From Nitrospira lenta (lineage in GTDB: Bacteria > Nitrospirota > Nitrospiria > Nitrospirales > Nitrospiraceae): 64,000 nucleotides of DNA. The notes beneath the pieces are model-generated. The model saw only the letters and a program-made list of their open reading frames with translations. It ran no database searches and had not been told where the DNA came from. Position 1 is the first letter of the stretch. The number at the start of each line of letters is the position of its first letter. This document shows positions 1 through 7,676 of the stretch, piece after piece. Where the stretch lies: positions 62,001 through 126,000 of the forward strand of contig NZ_OUNR01000017.1 in the NCBI RefSeq assembly GCF_900403705.1. The letters run 5' to 3'. Both the position numbers and the translations under genes were made by a program.

Positions 1-537
1 TGCTGCGGCGGCGGTTGCCGTGCATAGTCGCGTATTACCGTCCATATGCGGCGTGCCGATCCCAGCCTTTCCGATGGTGGCGAGGGTAAAGTATTCTTCG
101 ATCGTCAACTGGCCCGAGGTATAGAATCCATGAGTCAGCGGCCCTCCGGCCTCCAACAAGGCCTTCGAGCAAGTGGCGATCCGCGTCATCGCCGTCTCCC
201 AGTCGGTCTCAATCAGCTTCCCGCCCTCACGGATCAGTGGCCGCGTCAGCCGGTCGCGGACCTCTCCTTGCCAGGCATGGAGTCCTTTCGGCCCCAGCCG
301 CCCATGGTTGATTCGGTCCTCAGCACGGCCGCGAATACCAACCATTTCGCCGCCGCTCACGGCAAACTCCACTCCGCAGCCATTCGAGCACATCAGACAC
401 GCGCTGCGCACCCATTTCTCCACGTCGCCAACGGCTATGCCCGGCTTCAGAAAACTATCCGATCGTTTCGGCCAAGACATGCCCGCTCCGTAAGGTGTCC
501 GCTCTCCCCAAATTTCTGTGATCCGAGATCCTGTCAT
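1..537 (-). CDS. Molybdopterin oxidoreductase, N-terminal part (gene runs off the left edge)
   Basis: This is the first 179 codons of a molybdenum bis-MGD enzyme of the nitrate reductase/formate dehydrogenase family. I translated it from the minus strand, starting at an ATG at 537 preceded by AAGGA about 8 nt upstream. Residues 47-54 form the C-x2-C-x3-C part of the N-terminal 4Fe-4S motif. TDWETAM and the later GFYTSGQ...TRLCT stretch match the conserved start of the molybdopterin-binding domain. Where the family usually has the fourth cluster cysteine (N-x-G-x-L-C-x-K-G), this protein reads NHGRLGPKG, so that ligand is missing. No Tat signal is visible, which suggests a cytoplasmic enzyme. 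The substrate cannot be decided from this fragment; an assimilatory-type nitrate reductase or a formate dehydrogenase alpha subunit are the main options. Confidence 0.85.
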   Translation of the reverse strand, partial: MTGSRITEIWGERTPYGAGMSWPKRSDSFLKPGIAVGDVEKWVRSACLMCSNGCGVEFAVSGGEMVGIRGRAEDRINHGRLGPKGLHAWQGEVRDRLTRPLIREGGKLIETDWETAMTRIATCSKALLEAGGPLTHGFYTSGQLTIEEYFTLATIGKAGIGTPHMDGNTRLCTATAAAA

Positions 538-540
538 AGT

Positions 541-881
541 AGCGTCCTTGTTACCTACCCCGGCATTCGAGTTAAAAGATCAGATCAGTCCGGATCGCGG
601 GGTTTGTTATTAGTCTTCGCGCGGTGTCCCGCGGCAGACCTCTTCTCAACAACACGCCAATGGTACCCGAGGTTTTCGCCCTTATACCAGTCACTATTTG
701 AAGTGGATTACCACAGCACGCAACCGCAGACCTGTGTGCAGTGGGTGGGCAGCTCGATCCCCTCGCGCCGCCAGGTCCGCTCCACGCGCGCGTCATTCAC
801 TTGGCTGATGAATGGGCCTGTACCTGCCTTGGGGATTTACGCCTGGAAAGGAATTGGGCGCGCGGTGATGGCTGGAGAGGA
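541..881. other. Non-coding gap, no gene recognised
   Basis: This gap lies between the 3' end of the NYN-domain gene and the start of the molybdopterin oxidoreductase, both on the minus strand. It should carry the promoter of the oxidoreductase, but I see no convincing -35/-10 pair. Open frames cross it on both strands without a start and Shine-Dalgarno sequence and without recognisable protein motifs. No tRNA, repeat or strong terminator hairpin was found. Confidence 0.5.
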
Positions 882-1397
882 TCAAAACCTTTTGAGCTGA
901 CGATTCCGTTCACGGACCGCTTTCGGCAACTTCCGCGGATTGCCCTTCTTGTCCGGTCCCCGGCGGGGCCGTTCGTCTTCACCTGAATCTAATTCTTTGC
1001 CCTGGATCAGACCTGATGACAGTCCGCTCGCTGCCAATTTGCTCAGGAATAACTGCGCAGTCATCACCGTCGCGCCATGCGCCCGAGCCGTGGCCATGAT
1101 CTCGTGATCCGAGCTCACCACGGCGCAAGCCGATCCATACTCGCGTGCAAGCCGCTGAATAACCTGATCGGCCTTCTCGCCGCGCCGTGAGAAGACCACC
1201 TGAACACCGGCCCGATGCTCGCGATGTTCGACGGGATACCCCTGTTGCCACCCGTCGAATACGACAGTCAGCGGATGCCCCTTACGATGCCGGTAGGCGG
1301 CCAGATCGTGCAATAACGACTCCCGAGCCATCTCCGACTTCGCTGCGGACTGAGCCCCAAGCAGGTTATAGCCATCGATGATAAGATGGGTCGCCAT
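882..1397 (-). CDS. NYN domain protein, YacP-like ribonuclease family
   Basis: The product has about 171 residues and belongs to the NYN/PIN-like nuclease fold group (YacP/Rae1-like in Bacillus). The N-terminal IIDGYNLL contains the conserved first Asp and Asn. Further acidic positions are in VVFDG, ADQVIQ and VSSDHE, the expected metal-binding constellation. The C-terminal 35 residues are basic and Pro/Lys/Arg rich, perhaps for RNA contact. I chose the ATG at 1397, which puts MATHLIIDGYN at the N-terminus as in relatives; a GTG at 1406 would add three residues. In Bacillus a yacP gene lies in the same neighbourhood as yacL, ispDF and cysE, and those genes are also found a few kb away here. 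A role in mRNA or rRNA turnover is inferred from the family only. Confidence 0.8.
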   Translation of the reverse strand: MATHLIIDGYNLLGAQSAAKSEMARESLLHDLAAYRHRKGHPLTVVFDGWQQGYPVEHREHRAGVQVVFSRRGEKADQVIQRLAREYGSACAVVSSDHEIMATARAHGATVMTAQLFLSKLAASGLSSGLIQGKELDSGEDERPRRGPDKKGNPRKLPKAVRERNRQLKRF

Positions 1398-1518
1398 AGC
1401 GATCACGCTACCGGTCGGCTTTCCTCGCTGTCAATGCCGCGGTGGAACGGGCGCAAGTGCTTGACAACTGATAGAACATCTGAGAAAAGTTTTTATCCCC
1501 TACAATTCATATAGGCAC

Positions 1519-2799
1519 ATGCGATTACGATCTTGGCAGGCACTCTCTTTCCCTTTCTCCATCGTATCCCTGTGCCTGCTCGGACTCACCGTCGTCCTTT
1601 TGACCGCAGGAGTCGACCGGGCGCTGGCCGCCGCTTCTGACTCCCGCTCTCATCGTCCTCACAAAAATAAGGCCAAAGGCACTCCCGCCTCGATGATGCC
1701 GGCCACGGTGCAGAATTTTCGCGTCTTCTCCACCCCTGAGCGAACCAGGCTCGTGCTCGATCTGGATCGACACACGAAGGTGACCGAGCTCAGATCGGCG
1801 GACTCGGAGGATGTGATCATTGGCCTGCCCCATGCGAGTATGAGCCGGTCGGCCAAAGACAGACTTGATCGCGGAATCATTCCGGCTCCGTTTCAGATTT
1901 CACAAACCACCTCGGGCACCGTCACCGTGACCTTGCCAGCGCACGCCATCCGCCGCTACAAACAGTTCTCGCTCGACAATCCTGCGCGGCTGGTCGTGGA
2001 CGTGATCCCGGGCATCGCCGTTGCGGACGTTTCCGCAGCAAATCAGGCTCCGCCAGCCTCACTCTCCGCAACGACCTTCGAACCGCCGCCGCAACCGACC
2101 ATTCCCCAGGCGAAGTCGTTCAAGACCATCGTGCTCGACCCTGGGCACGGCGGGAAAGATCCCGGTGCGCGGGGCCTGCGCGGCACGGAAGAAAAAGACA
2201 TCACTCTGAAAGTGGCCTTGCGGCTGCGTGACCTGCTCAGTAGGCAGCCGGATGTGCGGGTGTTGATGACACGCGACCAGGATGTCTTCGTTGAACTCGA
2301 AGAGCGGGCGAAATTCGCCAACCGCCATGAGGCCGACCTCTTCGTCTCCATCCATGTCAACTCCCATCCCTCACGATCCGTCAAAGGCGTCGAGGTGTAC
2401 CACTTCGGAGAAGCGAAAGATCAGCGGGCGCTGGAAGTCGCCGCCCGAGAAAACGGAACTCCTCTGAGCAGTACCGGCGTGGGCTGGGAATATCTGGTCG
2501 CCGATTTGCTCACGGCAAAAAAGATTGAAGAATCACTCGAACTGGCCTGGACTGCCAAGGAATCTCTGGTGACGCATATGAACGCCCGCTATACGGTTAC
2601 CGACCACGGGGTAAAAACTGCGCCGTTTTATGTTCTCCGCTACACCAGCATGCCCAGCATATTGGCTGAAATTGCCTATATCTCCAATCCGTCGGAAGAA
2701 GACTTACTGCGCAAGAACGCCTTTATCCGCGACGTAGCCGACTCGTTGCTGAACGGCGTGAAATCATTCCTGGCCGCCGGTAAGCCGACCGCGCGGTAA
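1519..2799 (+). CDS. amiC: N-acetylmuramoyl-L-alanine amidase, AmiC type (AMIN + Amidase_3)
   Basis: This exported zinc amidase cleaves the bond between MurNAc and the stem peptide and separates daughter-cell peptidoglycan. Residues 1-38 form a signal sequence with a hydrophobic core and a cut near ALA-AA. An AMIN-like septal targeting domain covers roughly 62-165, followed by a Pro-rich linker. The catalytic Amidase_3 domain runs from about 203 to 418. Zinc ligands are His210 (DPGHGG), Glu225 (GTEEKD) and His279 (SIHVN), and the catalytic Glu384 lies in LAEIAYISN. All are present, so the enzyme should be active. A possible -10 element TACAAT at 1501-1506 implies a very short leader, but its -35 is poor. 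The gene is followed 25 nt later by truA on the same strand. The usual activator partners EnvC and NlpD are not in the window. Confidence 0.95.
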   Translation: MRLRSWQALSFPFSIVSLCLLGLTVVLLTAGVDRALAAASDSRSHRPHKNKAKGTPASMMPATVQNFRVFSTPERTRLVLDLDRHTKVTELRSADSEDVIIGLPHASMSRSAKDRLDRGIIPAPFQISQTTSGTVTVTLPAHAIRRYKQFSLDNPARLVVDVIPGIAVADVSAANQAPPASLSATTFEPPPQPTIPQAKSFKTIVLDPGHGGKDPGARGLRGTEEKDITLKVALRLRDLLSRQPDVRVLMTRDQDVFVELEERAKFANRHEADLFVSIHVNSHPSRSVKGVEVYHFGEAKDQRALEVAARENGTPLSSTGVGWEYLVADLLTAKKIEESLELAWTAKESLVTHMNARYTVTDHGVKTAPFYVLRYTSMPSILAEIAYISNPSEEDLLRKNAFIRDVADSLLNGVKSFLAAGKPTAR

Positions 2800-2824
2800 G
2801 GCGCTGATCCACTCCCGGCACACT

Positions 2825-3559
2825 ATGCCGACTATCAAGCTCACACTCGAATATGAGGGGACACACTACGCCGGTTGGCAGCGCCAACTCAATCAACCCA
2901 CGGTTCAAGAGGCAGTCGAAACCGCAATCACGCACGTAACGCAACAGACGATCTCCGTCGTCGCTGCGGGACGCACCGACGCCGGCGTCCACGCGCAGGG
3001 ACAAGTCGTGAGCTTTCGCATCGATCGTGATATGACGGCCTATCAATGGATGATGGCGTTGAACGCCCATCTCCCTCCCGATATTTCGGTTTGCACCGTC
3101 GACTTTCCTCTCCCTGATTTCCATGCCCGCTACAAGGCAAAGGGCAAGCTCTACCAATATCGGATCCTCAACCGCTCTCCGCGTCCGGCATTAGGCCGGC
3201 ACTTGATCTGGCATGTTTACAAACCGCTGGATGCTGCAGCGATGAACCAAGCCGCCCAACATCTCATCGGTTCACACGATTTTTCCTCGTTCGAAACACA
3301 ACCGACCGAAAACGAAGATCCGATCTGCCACCTCCAACGCCTCACCGTGCTTCGTGAAGGTCACGAACTTCGCATCGACGCCTATGCCGACCGGTTTCTG
3401 AAACAGATGGTCCGCAGCATCGTGGGCACGCTCGTCGAAGTCGGCCACGGCAAACGCACCGCCGAAAGTGTTGCCGGCATTCTCGCCGCGCGAGACCGCC
3501 GCATCGCCGGCAAGACCGCGCCTCCACAGGGGCTCTCTCTCATCCGCGTGGACTACTGA
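2825..3559 (+). CDS. truA: tRNA pseudouridine(38-40) synthase
   Basis: TruA converts uridines 38-40 in the tRNA anticodon arm to pseudouridine. The protein has 244 residues, a normal length. The N-terminal TLEYEGTHYAGWQ motif is typical, and the catalytic Asp52 lies in GRTDAGVHA. The conserved C-terminal region includes FLKQMVRSIVGTLVEVG. The gene starts 25 nt after amiC and probably shares its transcript. The ATG at 2825 has only a weak ribosome binding site, which suits translation from a shared message. Confidence 0.96.
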   Translation: MPTIKLTLEYEGTHYAGWQRQLNQPTVQEAVETAITHVTQQTISVVAAGRTDAGVHAQGQVVSFRIDRDMTAYQWMMALNAHLPPDISVCTVDFPLPDFHARYKAKGKLYQYRILNRSPRPALGRHLIWHVYKPLDAAAMNQAAQHLIGSHDFSSFETQPTENEDPICHLQRLTVLREGHELRIDAYADRFLKQMVRSIVGTLVEVGHGKRTAESVAGILAARDRRIAGKTAPPQGLSLIRVDY

Positions 3560-3648
3560 AGATCAGGACTGTTCCGTACAGACAACCCCTCAACGTTTTG
3601 ATATAGTGCCCCGTCGGTCCTTCACCCTCTCACACAAGGAGCATCACC

Positions 3649-3960
3649 ATGAAGATTGCCAGCCTGCTCAGCCTCTCACTCTTTTGTGTCGTGATCGTAC
3701 TGGCCCCGGTATCTAGCGAGGCCGCCGGTCAGCAGAATAAGATGACGACGTGCAACAAGGAGGCAAATGAGAAGGGGTTAGGCGAAGGGAAGGGCGACGA
3801 ACGGAAGGCGTTTATGAAGGAATGCCTCTCCGCGAAACCGGTCAAGAACGCGAAAACGGCTCAGCAGGAGAAGATGAAGGCGTGCAATAAAGAGGCGGGC
3901 GAGAAAACCTTGAAGGGCGACGAGCGGAAGAAATTCATGAGCACCTGTCTCTCGAACTAG
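3649..3960 (+). CDS. PsiF repeat family exported small protein
   Basis: This 103-residue protein starts at an ATG with a strong AAGGAG site 8 nt upstream. Residues 1-25 are a signal peptide ending near SEAA. The mature part holds two PsiF-type repeats, each with the pattern M-x2-C-N-K-E-A ... K-G-D-E-R-K-x-F-M-x2-C-L-S, one at about 32-60 and the second at about 74-102. Paired cysteines in each repeat suggest two disulfides in the periplasm. E. coli PsiF is induced by phosphate starvation, but its biochemical role is unknown and none is claimed here. A possible own promoter (CAGACA at 3579, TATAGT at 3602, spacer 17) precedes the gene. Confidence 0.88.
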   Translation: MKIASLLSLSLFCVVIVLAPVSSEAAGQQNKMTTCNKEANEKGLGEGKGDERKAFMKECLSAKPVKNAKTAQQEKMKACNKEAGEKTLKGDERKKFMSTCLSN

Positions 3961-3979
3961 CCCAAACCAGCGGCATTAC

Positions 3980-4005
3980 TCCGGCGCGGCTCCCGCTGCG
4001 CCGGA
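3980..4005. terminator. GC-rich hairpin between convergent genes, possible terminator
   Basis: A perfect 8-bp stem, TCCGGCGC paired with GCGCCGGA around a 10-nt loop, sits 19 nt after the psiF stop codon and before the convergent gene ending at 4082. It is followed on the plus strand by an A/T-rich stretch (TATATATAATATA) rather than a clean T-run. It may end transcription from both sides, but the missing U-tract lowers certainty. Confidence 0.5.
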
Positions 4006-4081
4006 TATATATAATATACGAACCACTTATAGAGAAACCGGCTGACCTATCTGATTCTCTCGCACCACCGCACGGACCGCC

Positions 4082-4567
4082 CTAAGGCGCTGGTCGGCTT
4101 TCGAGCACTGCAACTGATGCGCTTATTGTATAAATAATTGGCGTCTTGTGATCCCGCTGGTGCTGCACAAGAAACTCCCCGACAACTTGCACTCGTTGCC
4201 CATCCGACACTTGCGGAACACCTGACGAAGCCCCGCAGACACCATACACCTCAATGGGAATCGACCCCGATTCATCTTCAAGCATAAAGGTATAACTGCC
4301 GTAGACCGCACGACATAGCTTGGTCGTAAACGGAGGAAATGGCTTCATATGCTTGACGATGCCACTCACCGTTACAGTGTGAGTATTTTTAGCCACCGCT
4401 GATTCGAGCAGAGCTCGAATCGATACAGAATCAGGCGCCTCTGCTTGTGACACCGATATTGTCGCGGTGCAGAATATGGCCGTTCCTATTAATATGCGCG
4501 CTAGTTTCTCCGCACACCAACTCGAGAACTGATTCGTGGCAGGTTTCACACACGCCCCTGTGCACAT
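4082..4567 (-). CDS. Exported OB-fold protein of unknown function
   Basis: I place the start at the ATG at 4567 because AGGAG lies 7 nt upstream; this gives 161 residues. A hydrophobic stretch at about 22-42 (ARILIGTAIFCTATISVSQA) looks like a signal sequence with a likely cut after SQA. The mature part (VTVSGIVKHMKPF ... YTFMLEDESGSIPIEVYG ... GQRVQVVGEFLVQ) has the strand pattern of an OB-fold like those of small exported nucleic-acid- or ligand-binding OB proteins. Two cysteines flank the core (LCRAVYG, YGVCGA) and could form a disulfide. The gene lies downstream of cysE with an imperfect hairpin (4611-4630) between them. The function is not known. Confidence 0.7.
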   Translation of the reverse strand: MCTGACVKPATNQFSSWCAEKLARILIGTAIFCTATISVSQAEAPDSVSIRALLESAVAKNTHTVTVSGIVKHMKPFPPFTTKLCRAVYGSYTFMLEDESGSIPIEVYGVCGASSGVPQVSDGQRVQVVGEFLVQHQRDHKTPIIYTISASVAVLESRPAP

Positions 4568-4637
4568 GGATAAACTCCTGCAGGCAAGAAAGACGAAACA
4601 AACCATTGGGGACTCAGACCACTCTCAGTCTTAGTAA

Positions 4638-5288
4638 CTAGAACGGCAGCTGAGAGTCGCGCTGTTCAAGCTTCTTGCGGAGTTCAATCAACTCCTGTTC
4701 AAGCGCCGCGAATCGGTCGCTAATGGGATCAGGGAGGTTGGTTTGATCCATCGTCACATCGGGCAGTCGTTCGCCCTGCGTCTTGATGACGCGAGCCGGG
4801 ACACCGATGACGGTGGAATTGGGCGGGACGTTTTTGATGACCACGGAATTCGCGCCGATTTTGACATTGTCGCCGATTTTGATACCGCCGAGAATCTTGG
4901 CCCCGGCACCGACGACCACGTGGTTGCCGAGCGTCGGATGGCGCTTGCCACGCTCTTTGCCTGTTCCGCCGAGCGTGACGCCTTGGAACAGCGTGACATA
5001 GTCGCCGACCTCGGCCGTTTCGCCGATCACGACGCCCATCCCATGATCGATGAAAAACCCTGTGCCGATCTTGGCAGAAGGATGAATTTCAATGCCGGTC
5101 AGCCAGCGGGCCAGTTGAGACAAGGCTCTCGGCACAAACGGTACATTGTATGATTTCAACCAGTGGGCGATTCGGTAGATGAGCAACGCGTGGAAACCGG
5201 CGTAGGTCAGAATGACCTCCAGCCGGCTGGTGGCTGCCGGGTCCCGATCAAAGACGGCTTTGAGATCCTGTCGAATCGCTTTCAGCAT
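4638..5288 (-). CDS. cysE: Serine O-acetyltransferase, short type
   Basis: CysE transfers acetyl from acetyl-CoA to L-serine, the first step of cysteine synthesis. At 216 residues it resembles the shorter Bacillus/plant-type enzyme more than the 273-residue E. coli form. An N-terminal alpha-helical part (about 1-60) is followed by left-handed beta-helix hexapeptide repeats ([31 protein letters not shown]). The catalytic His-containing [10 protein letters not shown] and the CoA-binding TLGGTGK...RHP segment are intact. A charged helix at the C-terminus ([22 protein letters not shown] region) may form a coiled coil or bind cysteine synthase. The gene starts 20 nt after ispF, so it is probably the last gene of the yacL-ispD-ispF-cysE operon. 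Confidence 0.95.
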   Translation of the reverse strand: MLKAIRQDLKAVFDRDPAATSRLEVILTYAGFHALLIYRIAHWLKSYNVPFVPRALSQLARWLTGIEIHPSAKIGTGFFIDHGMGVVIGETAEVGDYVTLFQGVTLGGTGKERGKRHPTLGNHVVVGAGAKILGGIKIGDNVKIGANSVVIKNVPPNSTVIGVPARVIKTQGERLPDVTMDQTNLPDPISDRFAALEQELIELRKKLEQRDSQLPF

Positions 5289-5308
5289 CGTACGCTATCC
5301 TACGGCAG

Positions 5309-5794
5309 TCACTCCGCCTCAATCAAACAGACCGCATGGGCATGCATGCCTTCTTCCCGTCCCACCGCATCGAGGCCTTCGCCGCTCTTCACTTTCACGT
5401 TTACTTGCTCGGCATCGATCCCCATCACCTGCGCCATCTGTTTCTGCATGGCCGCGAGGAAGGTGCTCAAGCGCGGAGCCTGGGCCACAATGATGGTATC
5501 GACATTGACGACCCGATACCCCTTCTTCGTCAACTTCCCCATCACATCTTCGAGGAGCTTGAGGCTGGAAATCCCTTTGTACTTCTGATCGGAGCTCGGA
5601 TAATGTCGGCCAAGATCCCCTTCACCCATCGCTCCCAGCAAGGCATCGCAGACGGCATGGACCAGGACATCGGAGTCCGAATGGCCCAGCAGTCCTTTGG
5701 AATGCGGCACCTCGATCCCGCCAAGAATCAGTTTCCTCCCCGCCCCGAGGGGATGCACGTCATAGCCGCATCCCACGCGAATCTTCGTTGCCAT
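5309..5794 (-). CDS. ispF: 2-C-methyl-D-erythritol 2,4-cyclodiphosphate synthase
   Basis: IspF makes the cyclic diphosphate in the MEP isoprenoid pathway. The 161-residue protein has the zinc site Asp12-x-His14 (GYDVHPL) and His46 (DVLVHAVCD), matching the E. coli ligands. SDSD and the YPSSD...YKGISSL segment form the substrate loop. The C-terminal region reads VKVKSGEGLDAVGREEG in place of the common KATTTEGLGFTGRGEG, a mild variation in a conserved part. Its start codon overlaps the ispD stop codon (TAATG), indicating translational coupling. The two enzymes act two steps apart, with IspE lying elsewhere. Confidence 0.96.
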   Translation of the reverse strand: MATKIRVGCGYDVHPLGAGRKLILGGIEVPHSKGLLGHSDSDVLVHAVCDALLGAMGEGDLGRHYPSSDQKYKGISSLKLLEDVMGKLTKKGYRVVNVDTIIVAQAPRLSTFLAAMQKQMAQVMGIDAEQVNVKVKSGEGLDAVGREEGMHAHAVCLIEAE

Positions 5795-6510
5795 TACGAT
5801 CCTTCCGAACGCGCGGTGGTGCGGGAACCCAGAATCGCTTCCCCGATCACCATATCTTCCGGTCGCGTCACTTTGATGTTTTCTCCGCTACCCTCTACCA
5901 CCACCACGGGATGGCCGACCCATTCAAAGAGAAAGGCGTCGTCCGTCGCATGAACGGCTTCCGCATGGGCCTTGCGGTGAGCCGCTTGCAACCAGTCACA
6001 CCGGAATGCCTGCGGCGTCTGTGCCAGCCATAACGGCTGACGATCGACGGTGCGCTCAATCCGCTGCTCAGCTCCGACCTGCTTGACCGTGTCGCGCATG
6101 GGAAGCGCGATGATCGCCCCGCCGTGCTGTCGCGCCGCCGCCACCACGTTCGCGACCATGTGCTCCGTCAAAAACGGCCGAACCGCATCGTGCACGACGA
6201 CGATGTCCGTTTCATCCGGAACATGTTCGAGTGCATGCCGAACGGAGTCTTGCCGTTCCCGTCCACCCGCGACGACTTTAGTAATTTTCGAAAATCCGTA
6301 CCGCACGGCGAGATCGTTCAGGCAGTAGTCGAGATCGGCTTGCGGGACAGCCAGAATAATCTGATCGATACAGGGAGAGGATTGGAGGACGCGCAGAGAG
6401 TGCACGACAAGCGGCTCTCCACCCAGCGCAAGGAACTGCTTCGGTACTGAGCCACCCATCCGCAACCCCTTGCCGGCTGCGGGAACGACGGCGACCACAC
6501 GTCTATCCAC
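5794..6510 (-). CDS. ispD: 2-C-methyl-D-erythritol 4-phosphate cytidylyltransferase
   Basis: IspD couples MEP to CTP to form CDP-methylerythritol in the MEP pathway. The 238-residue protein has the nucleotide-binding [11 protein letters not shown] motif (Arg17) and PKQF (Lys24), the two catalytic basic residues of the family. [10 protein letters not shown] and the later TPQAFR segment are the substrate-binding signature. It overlaps the yacL stop by 8 bp upstream and ispF downstream, so the three genes are one transcription and translation unit. Confidence 0.96.
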   Translation of the reverse strand: MDRRVVAVVPAAGKGLRMGGSVPKQFLALGGEPLVVHSLRVLQSSPCIDQIILAVPQADLDYCLNDLAVRYGFSKITKVVAGGRERQDSVRHALEHVPDETDIVVVHDAVRPFLTEHMVANVVAAARQHGGAIIALPMRDTVKQVGAEQRIERTVDRQPLWLAQTPQAFRCDWLQAAHRKAHAEAVHATDDAFLFEWVGHPVVVVEGSGENIKVTRPEDMVIGEAILGSRTTARSEGS

Positions 6511-7534
6511 GAGCGACTTGCAACTCCTCTCGCTCGGCCTCTTCTTTCAGGCGAGTGAAAATCATCCGGCCGGCGGTCGTCTGCAATACGCTGGTCACGA
6601 CGACATCGACATTGCGGCCGATGCACCGTCGGGCATTGTCCACGACGATCATGGTCCCGTCGTCGAGATAGGCCACACCCTGACCGGCTTCCTTGCCCTC
6701 TTTTAAGACAAAGACGCGGATGGTCTCACCCGGCAACACGACAGGCCGCAGGGCGTTACAGAGCTCATTGATATTGAGGACGCGAACACCCTGCAGCTCA
6801 GCGACTTTATTCAAGTTCAAATCATTCGTCATGATGCGCGCGCCCATCTTTTTGGCGAGCACGACCAGCTTCGAATCCACTTCCTTTACCTCAGGAAAAT
6901 CCTCATCCACAATGCGCACATCCACATCGGCCATTTTCTGAATCTTATTCAAGATGTCCAGGCCTCGGCGGCCGCGGGCGCGCTTCAGGGAATCCGACGA
7001 GTCTGCGATATGCTGTAACTCATGCAAGATGAACTGTGGCACAAAAAATGTGCCTTCCAGAAATCCCGTCTCGCAAAGATCCGCGACGCGGCCATCGATA
7101 ATCACACTGGTATCGAGCACCTTGAGACCCGTCGAACTACTGGAGAGCTCGGTTGACCGTGACGGAGCCGGAGACGCTGGAAACTGCTCCTGTCCGAATC
7201 TCGCGCCCATCACCAAGCCCAGATAGGGAAACCCGAGGAGAAACACCAGCCCACCAATGTGAAACAGAAACGTTTGCACATCAAATATTTCACCGCCAAC
7301 CCACTCGACCAACCCGGTCATCAAAAGCCCGACGGCCAACCCGGCCGTTGCACCGACAATGATACCGAAAGACAATGTTCGTAACGCGTACTCGCCGGCG
7401 ACGATGAGCCCACCGGTGACCGCCCCGATTCCGAACCCATAGAGCCAGAACGCGCCATTGGCACTTTCCGCGCGTAAGAACAAGACCATGCCCGCCAGCG
7501 CACTGAGAAGGATAAATATGGCTCGCGATATCAT
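6503..7534 (-). CDS. PIN-TRAM domain membrane protein, YacL family
   Basis: The 343-residue protein begins with four predicted membrane helices (about 2-20, 28-50, 54-80 and 88-110). A PIN nuclease domain follows from about 138 to 265 with the acidic signature [13 protein letters not shown] (Asp141) and further acids in [12 protein letters not shown] and [13 protein letters not shown]-terminal TRAM domain (about 275-335) should bind RNA. This is the layout of Bacillus YacL. The gene begins the yacL-ispD-ispF-cysE cluster, the same order as in Bacillus (where gltX lies before cysE). The 142-nt leader before it contains a possible RNA hairpin (7558-7575) but no clear promoter. A membrane-anchored RNase role is inferred from the fold. 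Confidence 0.9.
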   Translation of the reverse strand: MISRAIFILLSALAGMVLFLRAESANGAFWLYGFGIGAVTGGLIVAGEYALRTLSFGIIVGATAGLAVGLLMTGLVEWVGGEIFDVQTFLFHIGGLVFLLGFPYLGLVMGARFGQEQFPASPAPSRSTELSSSSTGLKVLDTSVIIDGRVADLCETGFLEGTFFVPQFILHELQHIADSSDSLKRARGRRGLDILNKIQKMADVDVRIVDEDFPEVKEVDSKLVVLAKKMGARIMTNDLNLNKVAELQGVRVLNINELCNALRPVVLPGETIRVFVLKEGKEAGQGVAYLDDGTMIVVDNARRCIGRNVDVVVTSVLQTTAGRMIFTRLKEEAEREELQVARG

Positions 7535-7676
7535 ACCGGAACCCCCTCTCCCTCATGGCGCCCTTCCGGGCACCCTCTCACCATGTCATGGGCGGGAATC
7601 TACGATGCATTGCCGCCCCTGTCCTCTCAACCATTTTCCCAACGACCGCGACGAGATAGAATCCGCCGTGCGCGCC

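Noticed and set aside
690-830. Small minus-strand frame with Cys pairs (ending THCTQVCGCVLW)
   Set aside because: Only about 40 codons, no ATG, no Shine-Dalgarno, and no homologue I recognise; could be revisited with ribosome profiling.
541-881. tRNA or other structured RNA in the gap
   Set aside because: No cloverleaf arms, T-loop sequence or strong helices could be found by eye.
46-900. Long plus-strand open frame over the left edge
   Set aside because: It lies antisense to the clearly conserved molybdopterin oxidoreductase and has no recognisable motifs or ribosome site.
1461-1489. TTGACA as -35 of amiC
   Set aside because: No -10 at 16-18 nt; the TACAAT at 1501 is 34 nt away.
3961-4081. 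Possible small RNA between psiF and the OB-fold gene
   Set aside because: Only one hairpin and no promoter; better explained as a terminator between convergent genes.
5336-5953. 205-codon plus-strand frame opposite ispF and ispD
   Set aside because: Antisense to two intact enzymes; the frame results from high-GC codon bias.
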